Origin: Mytilus californianus
Lineage: Eukaryota; Mollusca; Bivalvia; Mytilida; Mytilidae
Direction: 5' to 3'
DNA: 64,000 bases
Assembly (NCBI RefSeq): GCF_021869535.1
Contig: NW_026262581.1
Span: 74,739,955-74,803,954 of the forward strand
Under the pieces are notes generated by a model. The model worked only from the letters and a program-made list of their open reading frames with translations, did not search any database and was not told where the DNA came from. A program made the translations under genes and the position numbers. This document shows positions 1 through 10,465 of the stretch, piece after piece (position 1 is the first letter of the stretch; each line of letters starts with the position of its first letter).

Positions 1-768
1 TCGTTTTCCCTTCTCCACTTAAGAGACGAATAAAAAGAGACGGAAGATGCGGAACACTCAAAACTCATCAGTCGAAGAAAAGTTGACAGCGCCATGGCAA
101 TAAACGACCGACGACGAAATGACACACAAATCTACAAAACAATACACAGAACAATAAATAGTAAGCAACACAAACACCACTTACAGCTCTTTCGATTCGA
201 GCACCACTGATGAAAACTAAACACGCTCCTGGCGCACTAAATTATAAGCCTGATATTTTAAAAGTTTTTACAATCACTGGTTTGATGCATTTCTAGCGTA
301 CGTTTCCTCCACAAAGGCATCCATCACCTGCCTAGTAGATAAGTTAACTTTTGCTGGCATGAAATATAATGACCGGGTCATCAAGATGTTTGAGTAAACA
401 TGTTTTCTAAAGTTCTTACCACCATTATTTCTACAGTTATATATGGCTTTCATAAATATTGTGATAAAGTATATTCAATGAGTGGTGTCAATCAAAATGT
501 TTATTCTTTAAAATTCTAAAGATGTAGTGCAAAATTTTCAATCATAATCTTAACAATTTTGCTGTTATATCAAAACTACTGATTTAACTACGATTCTATT
601 CCCCATGCTGAATTGAAATGTCGAAGAAGTAGTCTAGTTAAACAAAGCTTGTCTACAAAAATTGGAATCGTAGATACAAATTAATGTCATGAAAAATCTT
701 ACTTTGTGAAGAACCTCACCGATTAAAAAAATTGAATACGCCGAAGACGATATCATTAAAATGTATGC
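1..768 (+). mobile_element. Penelope-like element fragment (copy B, left)
   Basis: No intact reading frame remains. Around 736-768 the + strand still encodes EYAEDDIIKM, matching the YTEDDIIKM segment of the Penelope-like reverse transcriptase at 10569-11234. The region about 430-560 resembles the RT-upstream coding segment of that element. Copy B occurs again on the - strand at 18360-17750 and 12258-11980, where a DIRS element splits it. Homology stops abruptly after DDIIKM and continues into tandem-repeat DNA, so this copy was already truncated. It may extend beyond the left window edge. Non-functional relic. Confidence 0.65.
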
Positions 769-1132
769 AAAATATGCAAAATTGTTAAAATTCGTGTTTA
801 AAGGACAATTACTCCTATTAGATGTCAGTTGAATATTTACGTCATGATGATTGATTTGTTTATCTTATTTTGCTGGGCATTTTCACCTTTTTCTATCTAC
901 TGTTATTTTCGCAAATAATGCAAAATTGAGCTTTTAAAGGTAGTAACTATTATAAAAAATAAATTGACGATTTTGGATATATTGACTTATGCGTAGATCA
1001 TTTTTGCTGTTTACAGTTCTCTCTATTAATCATAGGTTTTCCAAAACACTTAAATGTTTAAAAATCGTCTTTCAATGGCAATAATTCCTATAAGTAGTTA
1101 GTTGACTATTTCCGCCATGTAAGATTCACAAT
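769..1132 (+). repeat. Tandem-core repeat DNA ('caataactcc' type)
   Basis: Degenerate repeats of roughly 100-200 bp built around a phrase like 'ggacaattactcctattaga' followed by 'cagttgaatatttacgtcatg'. Related units occur at 4690-5400 and 28941-29300. It is fused to the 3' edge of the truncated Penelope-like fragment and interrupted on its right by the long-inverted-repeat element starting near 1133. Confidence 0.5.
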
Positions 1133-1989
1133 AGGTATAGTGGTCGGCTGAAATCGTGTTTTTTCGTGTTATTTGATCGTTTTTTTCGAGTGTGACCACG
1201 TTTTTTTTTCGAGTGAATATGATAAAAATTGTAAACAAACAGACATCTTTTTTTGTAAGACTTGAAATAGATGCTTAAACTTAATATGAAAGATCATACA
1301 AGGTAAGTTTGTATTGGTGATCAAAAGAAATCATCACCCCCACATAATTTTGTGTTCTATGCTTTTATCCCCCCAAAAAAAAGAATAAATCTATTTTTTA
1401 TACAAGTACCAAATTGTCAAAGGAAATGTATATTTAGAATCTATACATCCTTTACATATACAGGCACTTTATAAAATTTTTTTTTAGTTCATTGAGAAGG
1501 ACATTTTTAGAATAAAATTCGTTTTTATATGTCCGTGTTTTTTTCGAGAGCAGTCCGGGTTTTTTTTAGTGCGATCATGTTTTGATCAAGTGAATAAACA
1601 AAATTTCAATGGTTTAAAATTTTATATGTCAGTGCGATTACGTATAATAAACAATTAAAAGGTTCAAATAAAGAACTTTTCAAAGCACGAAACCAATGCA
1701 TTTAACCAGTTTGATAAGATTGTAATACATAACACGCACATTCGTAAAAAACATCGTATATTTGTATATATTATTGTTTGCCACATCTTAGGACAGCGGC
1801 ATTGGTATATTTGAATAGATTAAACATGTCTACGCCCATGTAATTATGGAGGAACTATCCAACATGTCAACGCCCAGGTACACATGTTGTATCGATCCAA
1901 ACATACATATATTGATGTCGATTCAACCAAATATGGAATTCAAACAGTTAATATTCGTGTTGTAAACAATATTAATGCGAGCACATACA

Positions 1990-2345
1990 TATATAGAAAG
2001 AAAAGGAGATGTGGTATGAATGCCAATGAGACAACTAACCACAAGAGTTCAAATGACGAAGATAAAATTAGATATGAGTCACCGTATGGCTTTCAACAAT
2101 GAGAAAACCCTATACCTTATAGTCAACTTTAACAGACTCCAACATGAAAAAATTGAAACAATTAAAACGAGAAAAGTAAATAAAAAGTACAAAAAACACA
2201 AATATGACGGACATGAACCAACGACAACCACTGAATTACAGGCTCTTGACTTGGGACAGGCATATAAAGATTGTTGCGGGGCTAAACATGTTTGTAAGCC
2301 CTTAACCCTCTCCTAATTTTGGACAGTGGTGTAACAACACAAAAT
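1990..2345 (-). repeat. Interspersed repeat, 'GTGGAGAGTTGTCTCATTGG' family
   Basis: A reverse-orientation copy of a repeat also found at 22320-22800, 37130-37290 and 54235-54580 on + and at 26466-26830 on -. Shared landmarks on the sense strand are 'CTGTCCCAAGTCAGGAGCCT', an internal 'TTGAAGGCC', and a 3' end 'GCAATCATACCACATCTTC'. The short open frames in it are by-products of the repeat. The family is interspersed and has one fixed 3' end, like a SINE or a LINE 3' tail, but no diagnostic domain is present. Confidence 0.6.
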
Positions 2346-2360
2346 AAGAACAAACTGTCA

Positions 2361-3585
2361 CAAGAGTGCACACGCTGAAATGTCTCGTCTACTTTTCTAC
2401 CATTGATTTTATGTTGATAGCCCTAAATATCAAGTTTTACTACAAGTATCACATTAACTTTTCATTATCCAAGAAAATGAGGTCAAGGTCAAATAAACCA
2501 TGCCATAAATACATGAACGCCTTACAATTATTCCATACATTAAATATAGTTGACCTATTGCTTATAGCATACAACAAACTGACCAAATCATGAAAATTTT
2601 ATATTGTCCAATGAACCATGAATATGAGGTCAAGTTCAGATGAACCCTGCCAGACAGACATGTACACTTTACAAACAATCCTTGGATCAAATATAGTTGA
2701 CGTATCAAATATAGTATCCAAGAAACAAACTTAATCACGAAAACTTATCATTGACCAATGAACCATGAACAAGAGGTCAAGTTCAGATGACACCTGCCAC
2801 ACAGACATATACACATTACTGTCATTCCATACAACAAACATAGTTGACGTTTTGCTTATAGTTTAAGAAAAACAAACCAAAACACAAAAACTTAACATTG
2901 AGCAATGAACCGTGAAAATGAGGTCAAGGTCAAATAAAACCTGCCAGACTGACATGTACATCATAAAATATTTCCATACACCAAATATAGCTGACCTATT
3001 GCATACATTATTAGAAAAATACACCAAAACACAAAAAAACTTAACCTTAACCACTGAACCATGAAAATGAGGTTAAGGTAAGATGACACCTGCCAGTTGG
3101 ACATGTACACCTTACAATAACTCCATACACCAAATGTAGTAGACCTATTGCTTATAGTATCTGAGATATGGAATTGACCACGAAAACTTTACCTTGTTCA
3201 CTGGTTCATGAAATGAGGTCGAGGTCAAATGAAAACTGTCTGACAGGCATGAGGACTATGCAAGGTACGCACATATCAAATATATTTATCCTATTACTCA
3301 TAATAAAAAGAAAATTAACATTACAAAAAATCCTAACATTTTGTTCAAGTAGTCACTGAACCATGAAAAATGAGGTCAAGGACAAAGGACATATGACAGA
3401 AGGAAACTTCATAACATAAGGCATCTATATACAAAGTATGAAGCATCCAGATCTTCTACCTTCTGAAATATTAAGCTTTTAATTCGTTAGTTAACGCCGA
3501 AGCCGCCGCTGCCGCCGCTACCGCCTCCGGATCACTATCCCTATGTCGAGCTGTCTGCGACAAAAGTCGCAGGCTCGACAAAAAT
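2361..3585 (+). mobile_element. Tripartite tandem-core element with hairpin end (copy 1)
   Basis: It begins 'caagagtgcacacgctgaaa'. It then carries about seven degenerate units of roughly 120-130 bp, each with 'gaaccatgaaaatgaggtca' and 'ccaaatatagttgacctatt'. It ends in a CG-rich head and a hairpin in which TGTCGAGC and CTGCGAC pair with GTCGCAG and GCTCGACA. No protein is encoded; apparent ORFs are repeat-derived. Other copies lie at 21038-22118, 47957-49885, 61662-62492 and 62493-64000. The head, tandem core and fixed 3' hairpin recall the 'pearl' and Helentron-derived non-autonomous elements described in bivalves; that affiliation is inference. Confidence 0.65.
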
Positions 3586-4260
3586 CAGTTACTATTGGTT
3601 TTACTCAATAGATCGGTACGAAGCACAAACAAACCAACTAACATACACACAATAGATACAAAATATCGATATAAGAGTACTCGCGGTTACAGAAAGCATA
3701 TCCAAAGCCAGTTACAACTAATAAATTAATAATGTTTTCCCAGAATTAAGTATCAAGCAGTACAATGTCGGATCTAGACGTACGTACATTGTGTGTTTTA
3801 AGCGGGTATGTGTATATTTTTTAACAGAATATACATCCTAAATGTTTCAATTACTATTTGTCTTGGTGATAATTTGTTTTATCGTTCTGTGAATGGAAAA
3901 CAAGAACAACTTGCAAATGCTAATACTGTGATGAGGAGTATGATCAAGCGTATGTTATACTTGGTCACACAGCAATGAAACACATTGCTAGCTTTCTTTC
4001 AATCATATAGCAGTGCTTTAAAAAATGAAAAATATGGATCTCTATCTAGACATTACAATTACCAATGTATATCTACGGTAAAAAAAAATTGTAGCATGAA
4101 ATGATATTAAAAAGATTATGAGTCCCCTGTTCTCGGTTCTAAAGAAAGTTTTACAAAGAATCCAGTAATTTCTAATATATCTTAATACGTCAAAGTCATG
4201 TTAAAATGTTTTCAGAACAGAAATTTATCATTAAATGGAAAAGGGTTAAATTTAATGAAC
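3586..4260. other. Interior of long-inverted-repeat element, no gene seen
   Basis: AT-rich DNA between the nested tripartite element and the right inverted arm. I see no conserved coding frame, RNA gene or tandem array. Confidence 0.5.
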
Positions 4261-4689
4261 ATAGAAATACGTTTTTTACTTATTAGGAAAATACAATATT
4301 GCACTTCGGTTAATTACAATTAAAAACTAGAAAAAGTTAGTTTTTAAGCCCAAGAATGCCTTCTTTCTTATTCACATTTTCTTTGAAAAACCCGGACCAT
4401 TTGTTTAAACCTGGACGTTTTAAATGATGCTCTCGAAAAAACACGGACAATGTTAAACACTGAATTGTTAGTGAACTACAAGGCAATTGTGCGCCGTTTG
4501 TGCTCAAAACATGTTTAGTATCCAGAATAAGATGACCAGCCATGAATAAAACTATTATATAAGCGAAATAGCAGTAAATTGATCTGATCGCATGTAATAT
4601 CACTCGAAAAAACCTGAGCTACACTCGTAAAAGGTGGACCGATTCACTCGAAAAAACACGATCTCCGCCAGACACTATACCTACCGTGT

Positions 4690-5640
4690 GATTTGTATAG
4701 ATGGTCATTTTTGTTGTTAACAGTTTCTACCTGTCTGTTATAGTTAATGAGATAATAGGCAAAAACTTGAAAAATTAGTAAAACCATCTTCGTTTCAGGG
4801 AAAAAGAACTCCTTAAGAAGTCATCAAATCTTTTCATTTATTTTGCACTTTTGTATCTTGCATCTTCTGAAATTTTTTTTTTTATATTAACAGTTTTTAA
4901 AATTGAGAATGGAAACGGGGAATATGTCAAAGAGACAACAACCCGACCAAAGAGCAGATAACAGCCGAAAGCAACCAATGGGTCTTCAACGCAGCGAGAA
5001 AATCCCGCACCCGGAGGTGGTCCTCAGCTGGCCCCTAAATAAAAATGTACCTGTTTATTGTAGTATTTGAGATACTATCATATATATCTTATGCTATGAT
5101 AGGCAAGAAAACAGTAACGTTAGTCAAAGATCTTCATTTACGGATTATATTTCAACAAGGAGTCATCAAATGGTTTCAGTCATATTGCTATCTTTTGTAG
5201 ATCTTGTATTGCTAATCCTTTTATGCATTAACAGTTTCTTCATATCACTAATAAAGTTTTTGAAATAATTGATATGAATAAGCATGAAAAAAATGTATTC
5301 AAGGACAATAACTCTTTTAGGAGTCATCTGATAATTTTGTTGAAAATAGAAAGAAAGTAGGTAGATCCTGAGCATTTTCGGTCCGACAATTCTCCATCTA
5401 TTATGGTTTTAAAGATATATGACCCTTATTTTCTATTTTTAACCATAGCGGCCATTTTATTATTATTTTTTTTTTTTTTTTATTGACTGGAAAAAAAGCA
5501 CAACCTTCATACATCTAGTATGTAGTTTCAGAAAAGATCTTTAAAAAAGGTAACGACGACGGGCGCCAATTGATGAAAACAGCTCCCGTTGTCATATGGC
5601 CAGATGACCTAAAAAGGAATTTCACTTAGATAATTGCATC
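4690..5640 (+). repeat. Tandem-core repeat DNA interrupted by a short repeat
   Basis: Three degenerate units share 'aacagtttct', 'gagataataggcaaaa' and 'aagaagtcatcaaat'. A piece of a dispersed repeat ('gagaatggaaacggggaata', about 4899-5040) is embedded. The array continues the same type of DNA seen at 769-1132 across the 1133-4682 insertion. Around 5540-5640 is a further degenerate end. Confidence 0.45.
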
Positions 5641-5699
5641 AGAAATATCCATATTTTAGTTTTCTCATGCTTATATGGAGGAGCGGTGCCACCAATTTC

Positions 5700-6107
5700 G
5701 CGTTTTCATGATTTCGCTTTTGTCTATTTTAAAGAAAGCGAAAACGCAAAATCAAATTCATTTCATATTTCGGTTATACAAAAATGAAAAAAAAACACGT
5801 TATAAAAGCGCTTCTCTGGATTAACCTTCACCAGGAACGCTCAAAGCCGAATATTTAAAAGCCCATGATGAATAAGAACCTAATCAGTTGAAGAGCTATA
5901 CTAGTATTTCTAACGGCAACTTTGACTGAGGGAGTTGAAACCTTCGTTTCTAATAATTTCAAAATTTATTAACCGACAATTTTATAAATCATGTCAGCAC
6001 CGAAGTACTGACTATTGAGCTGATGATACCCCCGAGGACTGATAGTCTTCTAGCAGAGGTATCGACCAAGGGCTGTAAAAAATGAAAACAACACGTTATA
6101 AATTTCA
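5700..6107 (+). repeat. Repeat unit flanking a solo LTR (left)
   Basis: Contains 'gaacgctcaaagccgaatat' and 'gagttgaaaccttcg', which reappear diverged at 7366-7540 on the far side of the LTR. The segment 5990-6075 ('ctgatgataccc', 'taccaaggg'-like tail) belongs to a dispersed family. No coding potential. Confidence 0.4.
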
Positions 6108-6111
6108 TGAG

Positions 6112-7344
6112 TGTGTATTATGTGTATAATTTCATAATGTGTATTTCTCATATTTTATAATACATTTATAGAATATGCTTTATTACATATTTGATATTTG
6201 AATAAAATTATATTTTAAAGTTATTTGACTGATACAGTTCTCTTTTGTTTAAAAGGAATATATTTTAATCATCTACTTGACAAAGTATTGATTTTGTCTT
6301 CAGGCTATGATTGATCTTTATAGTACATGTATTGTTATATTTAACTATACATTGGATTTAGGAATTTTCCAGAGGTGTTATGGTCAAGTGAGTTGTGAGT
6401 AGTTTAAGGTGTGTCTTGTTTGAGTCTTTCTATTGGTTGGATATTTCTAGATTCCTTTGTTTTGTGGTTGGATATAGTTTTCCCGCCTAAATCTATATTG
6501 TGACCAGTGGGTTCTTTGTCTTTATATAGTTAAGACATATTTTCTATCATAGAGTTTGAGAATATTGCAGATTCTATATTCTTGTGACAGATATATACTT
6601 ATAAGGTAGATATTCTTCCTTATTACCCTTTTTCCCAGTTTTTACCCATTTTTGTGTGAATGAGCATGAGTGATAGATTTATGAAAAATGTGTGTCTTTT
6701 GGTACATTATGGTATTCATTGTTAGATAATTTTAAAGTAGTATTTTTGTAATTGTGATATCCTGCAAGTATGATAATCAGACCTCTTATTTGAATAACTG
6801 ATAAAGCATATTGTGTTCTGTAGCTTCAACATATAGTTTGATGATTTTAAAGATTCAGACAGTTATAATATTTTCATTGTTCATAGAGGTAAAAATGTTA
6901 TTACTTTATATTTTTCAGATATTATTTACTACTGAATAAGAATATAGTTACTGATACATATTATCAGTATAAAACCTGGTCCCATAGACAGGTAATTACA
7001 TGTTCTTGTATTTGTCTTGTGTCATGTCAGTTTTGAATGTATTGTTCGACTGGTTGTATTGTATGTTATTTTTCAAATACACTCTAGTTTCATAATTAAG
7101 TACCAATCGTATTAAGCAGAGACTATTTTGATAAGCTACATGTATTTTTGTATACTTGATTCTGTGTATTGTATTGTATTGTATTGTCTTACTAATAATG
7201 TGTATATGTCTATCATGTTTATTTGTGTATAACTTAACGTCTATTGATGTCTATTTGTGTACTTGCAGGGTTGTTGTTTAAACTGTCGTAATAAAAGTAT
7301 TGACATAATCTAGTCTGCTCTACCGCCCACTGTACCCTACTACA
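6112..7344. mobile_element. Probable solo LTR (1233 bp)
   Basis: The segment starts TG (TGTGTATTATG) and ends CA (CCCTACTACA), and is bounded on both sides by the same 4-bp word TGAG (6108-6111 and 7345-7348). An AATAAA lies at about 7290, 50-60 bp before the right end, as expected for the R region of an LTR retrotransposon sense strand (+). No gag or pol lies beside it, so if it is an LTR it is a solo LTR left by recombination between two LTRs. It interrupts a pair of related repeat units. It includes a (TATTG)n run near 7172. The superfamily cannot be told. Confidence 0.5.
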
Positions 7345-7348
7345 TGAG

Positions 7349-7570
7349 TATGAAACGCTTTTCTGGATTTACCTTTATCAGGAACGCTCTAAGCCGAATA
7401 TTTGAAAGCCAAGGATGAATAAGAACCTAAACAGTTGTATAGCTATATTACCAAAAAGGACATAAAAACAGCCGAATCCATCTAACGACAACTTTGCCTG
7501 AGGGGGTTGAAACCTTAGTTTCCGATAATTTTACTTTCTCGATTTCGCGATTTCGCGTTTGTGAATTACT
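7349..7570 (+). repeat. Repeat unit flanking a solo LTR (right)
   Basis: Diverged copy of 5800-5960: shares 'ggaacgctctaagccgaata', 'gatgaataagaacctaa' and 'gttgaaacctt'. Non-coding. Confidence 0.45.
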
Positions 7571-9060
7571 GCAGGTAAAATTTACATTGCTATAAATTCA
7601 AGGATTATTTTATCAAATTGAATTAAATAAAAAACAAAAACAAATGGCAGTTAAAGATTCTTTTGTCATATTCCAAGGATAGTTGTAACTTTGTAATTAC
7701 TGAGTTTGGAAAGATATAGAGAAATTTGTCTTTGAAAATACTAAGGCGAAAATTATCCAAACAGTACTTGTTCATTGATAAGAAGAATATTATACATCAA
7801 AGAAGATTTTCATATCCAAAAATTTAAAAAAAAATATATTCGAAGTGGTGTTATAACATTTAAATTTGTTTAGCTGTTGCATTGACATAATTATGTATCG
7901 ATCGAACAAATGATAATGCAGGCTAACTGTTGAGATATTGGAAACCTCACAAATGGTCAACAAAATATCATATGACACTTATATGTATTTTTATTTCAAA
8001 ATTCTTTTTCATGGATCATTAAAAAAAATATTTGGTTTTAAACATTTGCATACTTTCCAAGAACATTATATTTCAACGAATGAATAAAATTCAATACGTA
8101 ATGACCAGGCTTTATATAGTATATATAAATCCTAGTTAATGATCAAAATCGTTAAATCTGAGATGATAAACAGATATTTGCCACTTTTCTTCATTGCACC
8201 TGCGATTCTGATAGAGGGACTTTGCAATATTAAGTTTCTATATATATTACACCTGTTTTGTTTTTTTAACGTTTTTTTTTTAAAGAAAATCAATGATGTA
8301 TCTCTGAAGCATTTTTGCAATTAAACAATAGCTGCAAAATTCATTAGAAGAAAGGTGTAGACTGACGCCATAAAGTTTAAATCTTGAAGGTGTACACGGT
8401 CAACTGATCTTAAAAAAATAATATGGTTAGAAATAATTCATGTCTGCTCAATATGGATAATTTAAATCATGTTTTGAAGCAATACATTCTATTTAGGTTA
8501 AAAATACCATTTATAATTGAAGGCTGCGTTTTATGACAGATAATAAATCAGGTTTTATTCAGTGTTCCTTATAAATACGATCTTTCCTAATAAATATACA
8601 AATAAGAATGCGTGGTATGATTGTCAATAAAAATACTATCCACAAAAGACCAAAATGCTATTTAATATTTTATATCAATATCAAATATAAAAGGACTATG
8701 ATAAACATCTTTGGAAATATGAATGCGAGGCATCAACCAAGTTAACCAGTGTGTTAAGGTGTAATCGCCTAAAGTGATTAACGAAAACGATATGATTCTA
8801 CTTGGAATGCCTCCCCTCCTCCCCCTCCAAAAAACATGGATTAAAATAGAACATATGGTCCGCTATCCGTCAGATTAAACTTCTAAGAGTTTTATATTTT
8901 CATACTTTCGAAATAATTGAATGGAAAGTCCGATCGAAACATTATATGACAATAGGGTAGAGTATAAATACCATTTATTTCAAACTAAATCTGATCTACA
9001 AACCACCAAGTGGAAAATCTAGTGGCAAAACAAAAACTCCCCTGCCAAAAAAAATGATAC
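7571..9060. other. AT-rich intergenic DNA, nothing recognised
   Basis: Short open frames at 7790-8324 have low-complexity composition and no known motif. No tandem repeat, inverted repeat or RNA gene was identified by eye. Confidence 0.5.
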
Positions 9061-9068
9061 TTTGCCAC

Positions 9069-9600
9069 TGAATTGAAAGTAATTCAGCTCAGCTATTACT
9101 CTAAGGTAATCATTCATCCTTCAAATTTAATTATTGAGATATCTTAGGACTGATAGCATCCATGCATACGACTTTTCTCTAATCCATGGACATACATTTA
9201 CATTTAAATTACGGTTCGTGGATGTGAAGATTCCATTTTGTTGTAACGCGTTAAATTGGCAGTGTACAATGGCTAATACTCAGGGAGCGACCTTTGAGAA
9301 TGATTCTATAACATGGAACAGAGAAAATATCGTGCAAATATCAGGAAAGACTGTTCTGGACATTAGAGCTTCCGGTGAAAACCGCCGTTTCGTGTGGAAA
9401 ATTTAGAATATTAAGATAAATGATATTACATTACCATAGCCTAGCGCTCGAATTACCTCACCAAACGTGTAATAACTTAATAATAAAACTAAACTTCAAT
9501 TTCATAAAATTGATTTTATCTAAAATCTTCTCCAATAAAGATATTCATGGTTGTCGTCTTTATACAACAATTATTAAAATCGAAGCTCAATAAAGGCAAC
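9069..9600 (+). pseudogene. Inverted broken copy of carnosine-synthase-like exon 1 and promoter
   Basis: The frame starting at the ATG at 9270 reads MANTQ then TFENDSITWNREN and ISGKTVLDIRASGENRRF. This matches exon 1 of the gene on the other strand at 25311-25466 (MAYTQ, TFENDSITWNREN, ISGKTVLVIGASGKDRRF). Homology extends about 200 bp upstream of the ATG and 150 bp into the intron, so a genomic segment, not an mRNA, was copied in inverted orientation. This copy is broken: the nucleotide-fold glycine motif VIGASG is DIRASG, the frame stops after VWKI, and the splice donor GT is AT. No downstream exon is nearby. Confidence 0.75.
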
Positions 9601-9919
9601 AGTAGTATACCGCTGTTCGAAGTTCATATATCGATAGAGAAAAAAACATCAAATATAAGAGGATAACCACGACACAACAGAAACACAACATTAAAATGTA
9701 ACACACACAGAAACGAACTATAATATAACAATGGCCATTTTCCTGACTTGGTACTGGACATTTTAAGAAAAAATGGTGGGTTGAACCTGGTTTTGTGGCT
9801 AGCCAAACCTCCCGCTTTTATGGCAATGTTAAATATAACATTAAAATGACAACATTACATGACTGGACTAAATACAAATAAATAGAACATATAGGACAGA
9901 GAAACATACGAATAATAGC

Positions 9920-10125
9920 TAACAAAAGGTACCAGGTTTAAAATTTAATACGCAAGACGCGCGTTTCGTCCACACAAGACCAACCAGTGACGCTCAGATC
10001 AAAAAAGTTCGACAGCCAAAACAAGTACAATGCTGAAGAGCATTGAGGGCCAAAAGTTCCAAAAAGTTGTGCCCAATACGGCCAAGGTTTTCTGTCTGGG
10101 ATAAGAACATCCTTATTATTTAGAA
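9920..10125 (-). mobile_element. Penelope-associated 3' repeat with decayed hammerhead motif
   Basis: About 200 bp shared with 19943-20160 (-), lying downstream of the RT pseudogene at 10466-11981 and probably forming its 3' terminal repeat. On the - strand the hammerhead remnant at 9950-9996 keeps GAGCGTCA, the stem-II hairpin GTCTTGTGTGGAC and GAAACGCGCGTC. The essential CTGATGA core has become CTGGTTG, so self-cleavage is not expected. The 3' edge reads CCTGGTACC. Confidence 0.6.
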
Positions 10126-10465
10126 TAATTCATACTTTTGCAAACAGTAAATCTATAAAAAATTACTATATAATAGATATATATGATAACACCGAAATGG
10201 TGACTAACTACAGAATAAAAACGCATACATAAAACAACATAAACCAGCACATAAAAATTCACAGCCGAGTTAGCCAAGGAGATCAACGCACAAAGTGACG
10301 TCACATTTAAATTTCTAAAAATTTCCCCAAAATAGGATAGAATTAGGATAGAATTCAAGATTAGGTTTGTAATACTCATATAACATTTATTAATAACAAT
10401 GAAAATTACAATACTAATTAATATAAAATTGTGGTAGTAATTAGATAATTAATTGTATTATCTAG
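10126..10465 (-). other. Penelope-like element 3' region, no endonuclease seen
   Basis: Between the end of the RT-like frame and the terminal repeat. The frame at 10116-10379 is hydrophobic and low in complexity; I see no GIY-YIG endonuclease motif in any frame. Either the element lacks that domain or it has been lost. Confidence 0.4.

Larger units (their letters stand above)
1133..4682. mobile_element. Foldback-like element with long degenerate inverted ends
   Basis: The left end starts AGGTATAGTGGTCGG and the right end, read on the - strand, starts AGGTATAGTGTCTGG. Both continue for about 350-480 bp with repeated phrases of the type GTGTTTTTTCGAGTG, for example near 1157, 1185, 1205 and 1542 on the left and 4430, 4605 and 4645 on the right. 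The element interrupts tandem-core DNA seen on both sides (769-1132 and 4690 onward). The interior holds no transposase, only nested repeats (1990-2345 and 2361-3585). The open frame at 4337-4603 lies in the right inverted end and has no recognisable product. This looks like a foldback or other long-TIR non-autonomous DNA element; no clear target duplication is visible. Confidence 0.5.

Noticed and set aside
4337-4603. 88-residue open frame on -
   Set aside because: Lies within the inverted end of the long-TIR element, has no homology I recognise, and its mirror at the other end is not open.
5990-6075. CTGATGATACCC...GGACTGATAGTC, hammerhead-like
   Set aside because: Has CTGATGA but lacks GAAA after stem II; treated as part of a dispersed repeat.
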